NCBI RefSeq assembly: GCF_016862075.1
Contig: NZ_BOMG01000051.1
Coordinates: forward strand, 62,001-126,000
Direction of reading: 5' to 3'
DNA length: 64,000 nucleotides
Source: Actinoplanes couchii
GTDB lineage: Bacteria > Actinomycetota > Actinomycetes > Mycobacteriales > Micromonosporaceae
The notes under the pieces are model-generated. The model was not told where the DNA came from and searched no databases. It worked only from the letters and a program-made list of their open reading frames with translations. The translations under genes and the position numbers were made by a program. Every line of letters starts with the position of its first letter. Position 1 is the first letter of the stretch. Below, in pieces: positions 8,540-16,966 of this stretch.

Positions 8540-9037
8540 CTAGCTGGATGAAGATTGTGTGGCGTACACCATGGCGACCGCTGTCCCGGCCAGGCCCTCG
8601 CCGCGACCGGTGAGCCCGAGCCCGTCGGTGGTGGTCCCGGCCACGGTGACCGGGGCGCCGACCGCCTCGGTGAGGGTCTTCTCGGCCTCCGCGCGCCGTT
8701 TGCCGATCTTCGGGCGGTTGCCGATGACCTGGATCGAGACGTTGCCGATCTCGTAACCGGCGGCCCGGACCCGGCGGGCGGTTTCGGTGAGCAGCGTCAC
8801 CCCGGCGGCGCCGGCCCACTCGGGACGGCTGGTGCCGAAGTTGCTGCCCAGGTCACCGAGACCGGCTGCGGAGAGCAGCGCGTCGCAGGCGGCGTGCGCG
8901 GCGACGTCGGCGTCCGAGTGCCCGGCGAGACCGGGCTCACCGGGCCATTCCAGCCCGGCGACCCAGCAGGGCCGCTCCGGGTCGAAGGCATGAACGTCGG
9001 TGCCGATACCCACCCGCGGAATGATCACGCCGACCAC
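8540..9037 (-). CDS. ispF: 2-C-methyl-D-erythritol 2,4-cyclodiphosphate synthase
   Basis: IspF cyclises CDP-methylerythritol 2-phosphate in the non-mevalonate isoprenoid pathway. The 165-residue length is normal. The metal ligands are visible as Asp14, His16 (GTDVHAF) and His48 (within [17 protein letters not shown]), together with [16 protein letters not shown] and the C-terminal [16 protein letters not shown]. The GTG at 9037 is taken as the start; a second GTG 9 bp downstream is possible. It follows ispD by 44 bp on the same strand, the usual actinobacterial arrangement, so the two are probably co-transcribed. Confidence 0.96.
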   Translation of the reverse strand: MVGVIIPRVGIGTDVHAFDPERPCWVAGLEWPGEPGLAGHSDADVAAHAACDALLSAAGLGDLGSNFGTSRPEWAGAAGVTLLTETARRVRAAGYEIGNVSIQVIGNRPKIGKRRAEAEKTLTEAVGAPVTVAGTTTDGLGLTGRGEGLAGTAVAMVYATQSSSS

Positions 9038-9081
9038 CCTAGGCCCCGGCAGGGATCCCGGCGGATCCCCACCCGGGAGGC

Positions 9082-9921
9082 CTAGGCAGGCGGCGGCAGG
9101 GTCAGCAGATGGGTGGCCACGGCGAGATCGATCGGCCGGGTGATCTTCAGCGCGAAGTCCGAGCCGGGCACGCAGACGACGCGGTGACCGAGTTTCTCGA
9201 CCATGCCGGCGTCGTCGGTGTGCGAGTCGGCGGCCGCGGCGTGGGCGGCCCGGAGCAGCGGCGCGCTGAATCCCTGCGGGGTCTGCACGGCGCGGAGGAC
9301 CGAGCGGTCGACCGTACCGAGCACCCGTTCGCCGGGATCGACCTCCTTGATCGTGTCGGTCACCGGGAGTGCCGGGATGACCGCTCCAGCCCCGTCACGC
9401 ACGGTAGCCGCAACCTGCTCAAAAAGTTCGGCGGGAGCGAGACACCGGGCGGCGTCGTGGACCAGGACGATGCCGACGTCATCGGGCACCACGGCGAGCG
9501 CCGCCGCGACCGAGTCCTGTCGTTCGGCACCGCCGGCCACCACGGTGACCGGGGCGACCGGGGCGAGAAGGGCGTGCACGGCATCGACGTCGGCCGGTGG
9601 CGCGGCCACGACGATCATGCGCACCGACGGGGCGGCGGCCGCCCGCCGGACGGCGTGCACCAGCAACGGTTCACCGCCGAGCAGGCGCAACGCCTTCGGA
9701 GCGCCGGGCCCCAACCGCACTCCGGCGCCCGCCGCCGGAATGACGACGGCGACGTCACCGGCCGGATGAAGGGCAGACGGAACAGAAGCGGCAGCAGGAA
9801 CAGAAGCAGCAGCAGGAACAGAAAGGCCAGACGGAACGACGACGGCGACGTCACCGCGAGCATGGAGCTTCGCGGTCACGTCGCCGTCGTTGTCGCCAGA
9901 CACACGTGGTGAGTCAGACAC
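9082..9921 (-). CDS. ispD: 2-C-methyl-D-erythritol 4-phosphate cytidylyltransferase with repeat-derived N-terminal extension
   Basis: IspD transfers CMP to methylerythritol 4-phosphate. The nucleotide-binding loop [19 protein letters not shown], the [12 protein letters not shown] segment and LVHDAARCL are all present. The enzyme normally begins at the strand leading into IPAAG, but here the frame stays open about 50 residues further. The first strand (GDVAVV) is duplicated 96 bp upstream, giving an Ala/Val/Pro-rich extension. The GTG at 9921, 25 bp after the carD stop, is the likely start, but no strong ribosome site is visible. It is probably co-transcribed with carD and ispF. I regard the extension as an in-frame tandem duplication that the enzyme tolerates. 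Confidence 0.93.
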   Translation of the reverse strand: MSDSPRVSGDNDGDVTAKLHARGDVAVVVPSGLSVPAAASVPAAASVPSALHPAGDVAVVIPAAGAGVRLGPGAPKALRLLGGEPLLVHAVRRAAAAPSVRMIVVAAPPADVDAVHALLAPVAPVTVVAGGAERQDSVAAALAVVPDDVGIVLVHDAARCLAPAELFEQVAATVRDGAGAVIPALPVTDTIKEVDPGERVLGTVDRSVLRAVQTPQGFSAPLLRAAHAAAADSHTDDAGMVEKLGHRVVCVPGSDFALKITRPIDLAVATHLLTLPPPA

Positions 9922-9946
9922 AGTGAAGAGGGATGGCGTCGGTGGA

Positions 9947-10432
9947 TCAGGCCTCGGTGAGGACCTTGTCGAGCAGGACCTCGGCCTCATCCTTGGTGCT
10001 CTTCTCAGCGAGGGCAACCTCACCGACCAGAATGTCACGGGCCTTGGCGAGCATCCGCTTCTCACCCGCCGAAAGACCACGCTCACGCTCACGACGCCAA
10101 AGGTCACGAACAACTTCCGCGACCTTGAGCGGGTTACCGGAAGCGAGCTTCTCCAGGTTCGCCTTGTAGCGCCGCGACCAGTTGGTCGGCTCCTCGGTGT
10201 GCGGGGCACGGAGGACGTCGAAGACCTTGCCCAGGCCTTCCTCGCCGACCACTTCGCGCACGCCGACTTCCTCGGCGTTCTCAGCGGGCACTCGAACAGT
10301 CAGATCGCCCTGGGCGACACGCAGAACGAGATACTGCCTTTCAACGCCCTTGATGACCCTAGTCTCGATTGCCTCGATGAGTGCGGCCCCGTGGTGGGGG
10401 TAAACAACGGTCTCGCCGACACTGAAAACCAT
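9947..10432 (-). CDS. carD: CarD-family RNA polymerase-binding regulator
   Basis: CarD (161 residues) binds the beta subunit of RNA polymerase and stabilises open promoter complexes. The N-terminal RNAP-interacting domain ([20 protein letters not shown]) and the C-terminal helical DNA-binding domain ([20 protein letters not shown], then [16 protein letters not shown]) are both intact. The ATG at 10432 follows an AAAGGGG ribosome site. In actinobacteria carD commonly precedes ispD-ispF, as here. It is probably transcribed from the promoter at 10460-10488. Confidence 0.97.
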   Translation of the reverse strand: MVFSVGETVVYPHHGAALIEAIETRVIKGVERQYLVLRVAQGDLTVRVPAENAEEVGVREVVGEEGLGKVFDVLRAPHTEEPTNWSRRYKANLEKLASGNPLKVAEVVRDLWRRERERGLSAGEKRMLAKARDILVGEVALAEKSTKDEAEVLLDKVLTEA

Positions 10433-10459
10433 AGGTTCGAAACCCCTTTCGCTGTGTCT

Positions 10460-10488
10460 AGGGTAACACGCTCAGGCGGCTCTGTCTC
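10460..10488 (-). promoter_or_regulatory. carD promoter
   Basis: On the minus strand a -35-like GAGACA (10483-10488) and a -10-like TACCCT (10460-10465) are separated by exactly 17 bp. This lies about 28 bp upstream of the carD ATG and leaves room for its AAAGGGG ribosome site. The -10 is flanked by GTGT and ACAC arms 8 bp apart. Confidence 0.5.
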
Positions 10489-10582
10489 GCCCTGACGGTC
10501 ACTGTTAGTGCAGCTCAGAGGCCCTGTGACGGGGCTTTCTACCGCTTGACAGCAAAGCGAGAAGCTGCCTAAGTAACGCAAA

Positions 10583-10598
10583 GTGACAGCACTGTCAC
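10583..10598. promoter_or_regulatory. Perfect palindrome, candidate operator
   Basis: GTGACAGCACTGTCAC is a perfect inverted repeat with 7-bp arms around CA, lying between divergent genes. It has the size and symmetry of a dimeric regulator site. No regulator gene is adjacent, so the binding protein is unknown. Confidence 0.4.
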
Positions 10599-10782
10599 CG
10601 GCTTTACCGGCCGACCCGCGTGAACCAAGTCGGGAATTCCGGACCTGATGGCTTTGTGAGATCAAGCTTATCGCTAAGGTCCGCATCAGTGCAGCACTGG
10701 CGATGTGGGCCCTCGTAGTGGAGGCTGGACGGAAGTTCCCCGACCGAAGCAAGATCTGGTCGGCCAGGGGGGAGGTTGAGTC

Positions 10783-11586
10783 ATGGCTGGCGCGAGCGAC
10801 AACGGCGGCAGGCCGCCCGGGGGTGGATCCCCCGACGACCTCCCGGACTTCCCCGAGGAGTGGGGGGTCATCGTCATTCCCGACGACCTCTCGGAGCTGG
10901 CCGACGAGGTCGAGGCGGTTCGTGCCGAGCTGCGCACCGGCCCGCCGCTGACCGGCTGGCAGCTGTTCGTCCGCCGCCCCGGGGTCCGCCGGCTCCGCCG
11001 CTTCGGCACCCTGTTGATGCGCACTCCGGCGTTGATCGTCTCGGTCGCGGTCCTGGTCACGGTCGCGAGCCTGTTCGCCTCGGCCTGGCCCGGCCCCGCC
11101 CGGCAGCCGGCCACCCAGCGCACCGCCGGCACCACACCGAGCCCGGCCGGCAAGCTGCCCGCGCTCGACATGATCGGCACCGACGGCCAGAGCGTCTCGA
11201 TCCTGAGCAGCCTTCCCGCGGTCCTGCTGCTCACCGACGGCTGCGACTGCGCGAGGCTGCTCGACGACACGGTGGCCGCGATCGACCCCGGTGTCACGGT
11301 TCTGGCGATCACCACGGCAGGCGTCTCGGCCGACGTCTCGACAGGTGTCTCGGCGGGTCCGTCGGCGGCCACCGGCGTCCTGCCCACCACGCGCACCCCC
11401 CGGGCCGACGGTAAGAACGTCACGTTCCTCCAGGACCGCACCGACACCCTCCGCACCCAACTGGATCTCTCCGACCCCGACGGCACCGCCGCGGCAATCC
11501 TGGTCAACCGGACCGGCGACATAGTCCGGATCCACGCCCGCACCGCCTCGATCGAGACGATCCGCCCCGACCTGGCACGTCTATAA
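10783..11586 (+). CDS. Single-pass membrane protein with extracytoplasmic thioredoxin-like domain
   Basis: A 267-residue protein: a cytoplasmic acidic N-terminus, one membrane helix (about residues 84-103, ALIVSVAVLVTVASLFASAW) and an outside domain. The domain has the outline of a thioredoxin/peroxiredoxin-like fold: GKLPALDMIGTDGQSVSIL, then LPAVLLLTDGCDCARLLDD, then a late AAAILVNRTGDIVRIHAR. The cysteine pair is CDC rather than CXXC, so redox activity is doubtful. A repeat-like VSADVSTGVSAGPSA stretch is inserted near residue 190. The ATG at 10783 follows GGGGAGG. It is divergent from carD; function unknown. Confidence 0.65.
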   Translation: MAGASDNGGRPPGGGSPDDLPDFPEEWGVIVIPDDLSELADEVEAVRAELRTGPPLTGWQLFVRRPGVRRLRRFGTLLMRTPALIVSVAVLVTVASLFASAWPGPARQPATQRTAGTTPSPAGKLPALDMIGTDGQSVSILSSLPAVLLLTDGCDCARLLDDTVAAIDPGVTVLAITTAGVSADVSTGVSAGPSAATGVLPTTRTPRADGKNVTFLQDRTDTLRTQLDLSDPDGTAAAILVNRTGDIVRIHARTASIETIRPDLARL

Positions 11587-11775
11587 AGACCAAAGACCCT
11601 TTTGCGGTACGGACCGACGAGTCCTGCCAAATCGGCACCTCCCGTGGCCACACGCGAGGTCCGCGCGGCGCAAGGCCACCGCCCGACCGCCGGGCCCGGG
11701 GCGGCCCACCAGGTCACCCCCGACCCCGAAATTCCCCCGGACGAGTGACGCCCCGATGCCCCGACCTCGCGTGGG

Positions 11776-12225
11776 CTACGAGTCCCGTTGGAGGGAGTAG
11801 CGGAAGACGACCGGGGTGGCCGACTCGACGGTCACCGTCAGGTGCAGTTCGCGGGCCAGACCGACGGTGAAGACCTCGGGCGTCCGGGAGCCGGAACAGC
11901 GCAGCCCCCGGCCCGAGTCCCCGATGCCGAGGCTCACCCGGATCCGGCTGCCGTTGTCACCGGCGCAGACCACCGAGACCAGGAAGCTGCCCGGGGTGAC
12001 CTTCACCGACTCCTCGTGCTCGGCGGCGGCCTCCAGGGCGACGGTGCTGACCGCCTCCTGTTCACCGACGTCCGGCAGCAACTGCTCCGCGGTGAGGCGC
12101 CACCTGGTCAGGCGCTCGTCGACAACCTGCCGCGGGGCGGCACGCCACCACCACATCAGGCCGATCACCACGCTCAATGCGGTCAGCGCGTACAGCACCG
12201 CACCGCGTCCCCGTTCGCCGCTCAC
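11776..12225 (-). CDS. Small membrane-anchored protein of unknown function
   Basis: A 149-residue protein with one N-terminal membrane helix (about residues 9-27) and an extracytoplasmic region rich in beta-strand-like segments. Two cysteines (VVCAGDN and LRCSGSR) could form a disulphide. No family is recognised. The GTG start at 12225 overlaps the stop of the polyketide synthase gene by four bases (GTGA), so it is the last gene of the polyketide operon. That position suggests a role linked to the quinone lipid, but this is inference only. Confidence 0.6.
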   Translation of the reverse strand: MSGERGRGAVLYALTALSVVIGLMWWWRAAPRQVVDERLTRWRLTAEQLLPDVGEQEAVSTVALEAAAEHEESVKVTPGSFLVSVVCAGDNGSRIRVSLGIGDSGRGLRCSGSRTPEVFTVGLARELHLTVTVESATPVVFRYSLQRDS

Positions 12226-13331
12226 GCTGCGAGAGTAGAGGCCTCCAGAAGGGTGACATAGAGGGTGAGGCCCGGTCCGAAAGCGAGCATGACGATCGAT
12301 CGCGGCGGATCCGGCGCGCGGAGCAGTTCATCGAGCGCCAGCAGTACGGTCGGTGAGGAACAGTTCCCGTACGCGGCGAGAACCCCACGGGAGTCCGCGA
12401 GCGCCGTGTCGTCGAGCCCGAGCCGGTCCTGGACCACGTCGAGGATCTTCGGCCCGCCCGGGTGCACGGCCCAGCCGCCGACGTCGGCCAGACCCAGCCG
12501 GTGCCGCCCGAGGACCTCGAGAACCAGCTCGCGGACGTGGGCGGCGAGCACCGACGGCACCTTCGGCGACAGCCCCATCCGAAACCCCAGATCAGTGACG
12601 TCCCAGGTCATGTGGTCGGCCGTGGAGGTGTCGGTGATCGCGGCAACCTCTCGTACGACGTACCCCGAATCGGTCTGTGGAGTGACCACGACGGCGGCCG
12701 CGGCATCCGCGAACAACGCGTGGGAGACGATCTGCTGGATGTCCGTCCGCGCAGCGGGCGGTTGCAGGTGCAGGCTGGTGAGCTCGACGCAGAGCAGCAG
12801 CCCGGGCCGGCCGCGCGCCGTCACGTAGTCACCGACCGTCCCGAGACCGGGTAACGCGGCGTAACAGCCCATGTGCCCGATGAAGAGGCGCTGCACGCTC
12901 GGTGACATGCCGAGATCACGGGCCAGGAGGATGTCGAGCCCGGGGGTGGCATAGCCGGTGCACGAGCAGACCGCGAAAAAGCCCAGATCGCCCGCGGCCA
13001 GTCCGGCGCTCTCCAGGGCCCGGCTGACGGCGGCCTTGCCCAGCGGGATCGCCTCGGCCTGGTAGCGGAGCATCCGCTGCTCGGTGGACCAGCCGGAGAC
13101 GTCCTCGAGGAGTGGGCTCACCACGCTCTGCCTGGTGCGCACCCCGGAGTTGGCGAAGATCCGCCGGGCGAGCGCCGCACGCGGGCCGGCGTAGTGGCCG
13201 CTGAAGAAGCCGTCCCAGAGATCGTCCTGGCGGGCCGAGGGCGGCAGCGCCACCCCGATCCCGGTGATCGCCGCCCCGGGCCGCAGCCCGGCGAACGGGC
13301 CACCGGACGGCCCTGGTTCCGGGGCGGTCAC
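12222..13331 (-). CDS. agqA: Type III polyketide synthase (alkylresorcinol-type, agqA-like)
   Basis: A 369-residue chalcone/stilbene-synthase superfamily enzyme that condenses malonyl-CoA units onto an acyl starter. The catalytic triad is visible: Cys124 in CSCTGYATPG, His290 in WAVHPGGPKIL and Asn323 in YGNCSSPT. The C-terminal FGPGLTLY loop is typical. GTG at 13331 overlaps the preceding stop (GTGA) and gives the usual length. The neighbours (flavin monooxygenase-like protein, methyltransferase, divergent UbiA) match the four functions of the alkyl-O-dihydrogeranyl-methoxyhydroquinone (agq) cluster I recall from Actinoplanes missouriensis. The likely product is therefore an alkylresorcinol from a long fatty acyl-CoA. 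The family is certain; the exact product is inferred. Confidence 0.9.
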   Translation of the reverse strand: MTAPEPGPSGGPFAGLRPGAAITGIGVALPPSARQDDLWDGFFSGHYAGPRAALARRIFANSGVRTRQSVVSPLLEDVSGWSTEQRMLRYQAEAIPLGKAAVSRALESAGLAAGDLGFFAVCSCTGYATPGLDILLARDLGMSPSVQRLFIGHMGCYAALPGLGTVGDYVTARGRPGLLLCVELTSLHLQPPAARTDIQQIVSHALFADAAAAVVVTPQTDSGYVVREVAAITDTSTADHMTWDVTDLGFRMGLSPKVPSVLAAHVRELVLEVLGRHRLGLADVGGWAVHPGGPKILDVVQDRLGLDDTALADSRGVLAAYGNCSSPTVLLALDELLRAPDPPRSIVMLAFGPGLTLYVTLLEASTLAA

Positions 13332-14485
13332 CACCGGGGCGCCACACCGTCGGTGTCCGGGTCTCCGCCGAGTGCCTCCACACCGAGCCAGTCGGCGCAG
13401 ACGTCGCTGGTGGCGGGTTGCAGCGAGCCGGCCCGGGCGTCCCGGTAGAGCCGTTCCAGCGGATGACCGCGCCGCATCGCGGACGTGCCGGCCGCCTCCA
13501 GCATCGATGCGGCCACCTCCGCCGCGGTGGTGCCGGCCAGCAGTTTGGCCCGCCACACCCAGCGGTTCGTCTCCGCCTCGCCGGGCGCCTCGTCGACCCG
13601 GCGGGCCGCCTCCCGGACGGTGAGGTGGGCAGCCGACACGGCGGCGTCGGCCCGGCCGATCCGGGCCCGTACCGCCGGGAGCCCGCCCAGGCCACGGTTG
13701 TTGACGTGCTCGATCGCGGCGTCCACCGCGGCCCGGGCCACCCCCACGTAGACGGCGGCGTAACTGGCCACCATCCAGTGCGGCGCGAGCTGGGCCGCCA
13801 CCAGGGCCAGCCCCTCCAGGCCGCCGAGCAGCGCGGTCGCCGGGACCGTGACGTCCACGTGCAGGTCGTGTGATCCGGTGGCGCGCATGCCGAGCGCGTC
13901 CCAGGTGGGTTCCACCTTCAGGCCGTCACCGGCGGGCACCAGGAACTGGGACACCCGCCCGGGATCGTCGGTGCTGCGGGCCGCGACCAGATAGCCGTCG
14001 GCGTGCCCGGCCCCGGAGCAGAACGTCTTGGCGCCGCTGATCCGGTAGCCGCCGTCGACCGGCTCGTAGGTGGTGGCCATCCGGGACAGCCGGGAGCCGG
14101 CGCCCCGTTCGCTCATCGCCACCGCGTACCAGGAGCCCTCGGCGGCGGCCCGGAGGAATCCGTCCCGGGCGGCGAGCGCCTCCGCGGGCAGTCCGAGCGC
14201 CTCGGCCAACTCGTCGGTGATCCCGCCGAGGGCGCCGGTCACCGACGCGTGCATGTTGAAGATCAGGGCGGTGGCGCCGTTGCCGCGGGCCAGCTCGTAG
14301 GCGATCTCGGCGTACTCACCAAAACCCGCACCCGAACCGCCCAGCCGGGCCGGGACCAGCAGGCCGAAGAATCCGGCGGCCCGGAGTTCGGCGAAGTCGT
14401 CGGCGGGGAAGGTGCCGTCCCGGTCGGAGGCGCCGGCCCGGGCGGCGAACCGCGGGGCCAGCCGTCGGGCCTCAGGCAGCAGCAC
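13328..14485 (-). CDS. Acyl-CoA dehydrogenase-fold flavin-dependent monooxygenase (ring hydroxylase candidate)
   Basis: A 385-residue protein of the acyl-CoA dehydrogenase fold. It has an N-terminal helical domain (ADDFAELRAAGFFGLLVPAR), a middle beta-domain (SERGAGSRLSRMAT, YRISGAKTFCSGAGHADGYL) and a C-terminal four-helix domain. The usual catalytic glutamate motif of beta-oxidation enzymes is not evident. In this setting the family includes two-component flavin hydroxylases (HsaA/HpaB type). I infer that it hydroxylates the resorcinol ring to a hydroquinone. GTG at 14485 overlaps the methyltransferase gene by 14 bp, and its stop overlaps the polyketide synthase start. A true dehydrogenase remains possible. 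Confidence 0.72.
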   Translation of the reverse strand: MLLPEARRLAPRFAARAGASDRDGTFPADDFAELRAAGFFGLLVPARLGGSGAGFGEYAEIAYELARGNGATALIFNMHASVTGALGGITDELAEALGLPAEALAARDGFLRAAAEGSWYAVAMSERGAGSRLSRMATTYEPVDGGYRISGAKTFCSGAGHADGYLVAARSTDDPGRVSQFLVPAGDGLKVEPTWDALGMRATGSHDLHVDVTVPATALLGGLEGLALVAAQLAPHWMVASYAAVYVGVARAAVDAAIEHVNNRGLGGLPAVRARIGRADAAVSAAHLTVREAARRVDEAPGEAETNRWVWRAKLLAGTTAAEVAASMLEAAGTSAMRRGHPLERLYRDARAGSLQPATSDVCADWLGVEALGGDPDTDGVAPRW

Positions 14486-15203
14486 GGCTGACCCCCGTCG
14501 GGAACGCTCCGGAATGCCGGCCGGTCCCCTGGTAGAGGATCGCGGTGGAGAAGGTCGGCAGGATGCCGCGGCCGGACACCGCCCGGCGCAGGACCAGCCA
14601 GCGGAACAGGCCGGGCAGGCTGGGGCGGACACCGCGGACCGTCAGGGCCACGTCGTGCCGGGCGAACTCGGCCACCAGCGTCCGCGGTGCGACGAACAGC
14701 GCCGGATCGTGCAGCCCGGCCGGGGCGATACCGAGGCGCTCGCCCAGGGTCACCGTGATCAGGCGGCTGACGGCGGTGTCGTTGACCGTGTCGAGCACCA
14801 CCAGACCGCCGGGACGCAGCACCCGGCACAGTTCGGCGACCGTCCCGGGCAGGTCGGTGACGTGCTCCAGGATCTCGCCGGCCACCACCACGTCGGCGCT
14901 GCGGGCGGCGAGCGGCAGCGCGGTCACGTCGCCGTTCACCGGGGTCACGCCGCGCGGGCCGGCCACCCGCAGACCGGACCGGCGCAGGTCGACGCCGATG
15001 TGCCGGTAGCCCTTGGCACGCACGTGCGGGGCGAGCAGGCCGCCACCGCAGCCGGCGTCGACCAGGATCCGGCCGGCGGCCGTGGCGGGTGGGATCAGGG
15101 CGGCCCGGGCGGCGGCCAGCCAGTGCAGGAGCGCGAACGGCCCGGCGGGGCGCCACCATGCGGCGGCGAGGTCGTCGTACTGGCGTGGATCGTTACGCGC
15201 CAT
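14472..15203 (-). CDS. UbiG/COQ3-like class I SAM-dependent O-methyltransferase
   Basis: A 243-residue Rossmann-fold methyltransferase. The SAM-binding motif I is ILVDAGCGGGLLAPHV, followed by GVDLRRSGL and the post-motif EILEHVTDLPGTVAEL and LRPGGLVVLDTVN, all close to UbiG. It probably methylates a phenolic hydroxyl of the polyketide-derived ring. ATG at 15203 (MARNDPRQYDD) is preferred; an in-frame ATG lies 9 bp upstream. The first gene of the minus-strand operon, it diverges from the prenyltransferase with under 60 bp between starts, so both directions are likely co-regulated. Confidence 0.85.
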   Translation of the reverse strand: MARNDPRQYDDLAAAWWRPAGPFALLHWLAAARAALIPPATAAGRILVDAGCGGGLLAPHVRAKGYRHIGVDLRRSGLRVAGPRGVTPVNGDVTALPLAARSADVVVAGEILEHVTDLPGTVAELCRVLRPGGLVVLDTVNDTAVSRLITVTLGERLGIAPAGLHDPALFVAPRTLVAEFARHDVALTVRGVRPSLPGLFRWLVLRRAVSGRGILPTFSTAILYQGTGRHSGAFPTGVSRAAA

Positions 15204-15260
15204 CGATCGCATGCGATCGACACTGGCATGGATTCCGCGAAGCGGCCACACTTGCGAGGC

Positions 15261-16088
15261 ATGTCCCGTGCTCTCGCGCTGCTCAGATCGTCACATCCGG
15301 AGCCGGGTGCCGCGGTCACCCTGGCCATCACGCTGCTGGCCGCCGGAGTGGGGCACCGCGGGTGGCGGCTCGCGGCGGTCGCGGCGGCGGTGGCGGCCAG
15401 TCAACTCGCGGTCGGCTGGGTCAACGACCGGCTGGACGCCGACCGGGACCGGGCCAGTGGCCGCCGGGACAAGCCGATCACCTCGGGCGCGATCCCGGCG
15501 CGGGCGGTCGGGGTGGCCGGGGTGCTCGCGGCGCTGGCCGTGCCGTTGCTCGCGCTGCCGCTGGGGCTGCCGGCCACGGTGGCGATCTCGGTGGCGCTCG
15601 GGTCCGCCCTGCTCTACGACTGGCCGCTGAAGAACACCGCGTTCTCGGTCGTGCCGTACCTGATCAGTTTCGGTCTTCTGCCCGCCTTTGTGGTGCTCGC
15701 GCTGCCCGCCCACCCGGCGCCGCCGGTCTGGCTGGTGGCGGCCGGGGCGCTGCTCGGCGGTGGCGCCCACTTCGCCAACGTGCTGCCGGACCTGGCCGAC
15801 GACGCGGCGACCGGGGTGCGCGGGCTGCCGCACCGGATCGGGTCCGCCGGTTCCCAGCTGGCCGCGGCGGCGCTCCTGCTGGGCGCGACGGTCACGCTGG
15901 TGCTCGGGCCGCCCGGGCCGCCGTCGTGGCCGGGTCTGGCGGCGGGCGCGGCCGCCGTCGTGGTCCTTCCGATCGGCTGGTACGCCGCCCGGCGCACCGA
16001 GGGCCGGCCGGTCGCGCTCTTCCGGGCGGTCATCGTGGTGGCCCTGATCGACGTGATCCTGCTGGTCGTCAGCGGCCGGGTGACCTGA
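15261..16088 (+). CDS. UbiA-family membrane prenyltransferase
   Basis: A 275-residue polytopic membrane protein of the UbiA superfamily, which transfers an isoprenyl chain from its diphosphate to an aromatic acceptor. The first Asp-rich motif is NDRLDADRDRASGRRDKP. The second is NVLPDLADDAATG. About eight hydrophobic helices surround them. Next to a type III polyketide synthase this points to prenylation of the methoxyhydroquinone, as reported for the agq pathway. ATG 15261 (preceded by GAGG) is preferred; an ATG at 15228 would add 11 residues. Acceptor and chain length cannot be read from sequence. Confidence 0.88.
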   Translation: MSRALALLRSSHPEPGAAVTLAITLLAAGVGHRGWRLAAVAAAVAASQLAVGWVNDRLDADRDRASGRRDKPITSGAIPARAVGVAGVLAALAVPLLALPLGLPATVAISVALGSALLYDWPLKNTAFSVVPYLISFGLLPAFVVLALPAHPAPPVWLVAAGALLGGGAHFANVLPDLADDAATGVRGLPHRIGSAGSQLAAAALLLGATVTLVLGPPGPPSWPGLAAGAAAVVVLPIGWYAARRTEGRPVALFRAVIVVALIDVILLVVSGRVT

Positions 16089-16226
16089 TCCCGGCACCGG
16101 TCCGGCGGGGGCTCCGCAGGAGGCGGGCGGAGGCGATCCGGGCCTGATGGATGGGTCCCCGCACGCGGCCGATCGGCGCCCACTAGGCTGATCTAACACC
16201 TTGGTGTCTCTATTTGGAGGATCGTG

Positions 16227-16922
16227 ATGCGCTCGCTGGGAACCCGTCGCGCCGCACTGGTCGCGGGTGCCGCCACGGTCGCTGCCCTGGCTCTGGGCGG
16301 ATGCTCGGCCGGTCAGGTCGCCGAAACCGCCATCCTGGACACGCCGATCGCCGGCGTCAACGCCCAGTCCGAGAACGGCAGCGTGCTCGTCCGCAACCTG
16401 CAGGTGGAGTACAACGGGGTCGAGGGCTACGCCTCCGGCGAGGCCGCGCCGTTCGAGGTCAGCCTCTACAACCAGAGCAACGAGGCGGTCACCGTCACGA
16501 TCAGCCCGTCGTCGGTGGAGCGGCCCCAGGTCGTCGCCGGCACGCAGGTCGGTTTCGTGAGCACCGCGACCGTGACGACGCCCGGTCAGGTCAGCGCGTC
16601 GACCGGCGCCGCGTCCGCCGAGCCAGGTGCCAGCACCGGCGCGAGCACGGGTGCCGTCACCGGCACCCCGGCCGCCTCGGTGAAACTCGCCACGATCAAG
16701 CTCGCCCCGCAGGGCTCCGCGCTGTACCGGCCGACCGACGCCGCCCAGCTGCAGATCCTCGGTCTCCGCGAGGAGCTCAAGCCGGGCATGGCCGTCGGCC
16801 TGACCTTCGAGTTCAGCAACGGCGACGCCGCGCTGGACCTGGAGGCCCCGGTCGCCTCGCCGCTGACCCCGGCGCCGCGTGGCTCGGCCGAGATCGCCGA
16901 GGAGTCCGAGGGCGGTCACTGA
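16227..16922 (+). CDS. LpqE-like lipoprotein
   Basis: A 231-residue secreted lipoprotein. The signal peptide ends in the lipobox LALGGCSAGQ, and the mature part is predicted to be beta-rich (VLVRNLQVEYNG, EVSLYNQSNEAVTVTISP, GLTFEFSNGD). Position directly before radA and the GCSAGQVAETA start match M. tuberculosis LpqE, which also precedes radA. Function is unknown; the beta-sandwich would face the outside of the membrane. A repeat-like ASTGAASAEPGASTGASTGA stretch is inserted in the middle. The ATG at 16227 follows TTTGGAGG; a GTG directly before it would add one residue. Confidence 0.78.
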   Translation: MRSLGTRRAALVAGAATVAALALGGCSAGQVAETAILDTPIAGVNAQSENGSVLVRNLQVEYNGVEGYASGEAAPFEVSLYNQSNEAVTVTISPSSVERPQVVAGTQVGFVSTATVTTPGQVSASTGAASAEPGASTGASTGAVTGTPAASVKLATIKLAPQGSALYRPTDAAQLQILGLREELKPGMAVGLTFEFSNGDAALDLEAPVASPLTPAPRGSAEIAEESEGGH

Positions 16923-16954
16923 CCCGTCCGGGCGGCTTTGTCGTACCGGCGAGC

Positions 16955-16960
16955 TAGCTT
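16955..16960 (+). promoter_or_regulatory. -10 element of radA (leaderless)
   Basis: TAGCTT lies exactly 6 nt before the radA GTG (16967). There is no room or sequence for a ribosome site in between, so a leaderless mRNA starting at the GTG is the simple reading. No good -35 is visible. Confidence 0.5.
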
Positions 16961-16966
16961 GTCGGG

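Larger units (their letters stand above)
10433..10782. other. Divergent intergenic region between carD and the 10783 gene
   Basis: This 350-bp region is relatively A/T-rich for the window. It contains the carD promoter (10460-10488), a perfect palindrome (10583-10598) and a TTGACA at 10546-10551 on the plus strand. That TTGACA lacks a good -10 at 17 bp. The palindrome lies about 120 bp upstream of the carD promoter and about 185 bp upstream of the plus-strand gene. No open frame looks real. Confidence 0.5.

Noticed and set aside
10546-10574. TTGACA promoter for the 10783 gene
   Set aside because: The hexamer 17 bp downstream (CTAAGT) is a poor -10, so only the palindrome next to it is reported.
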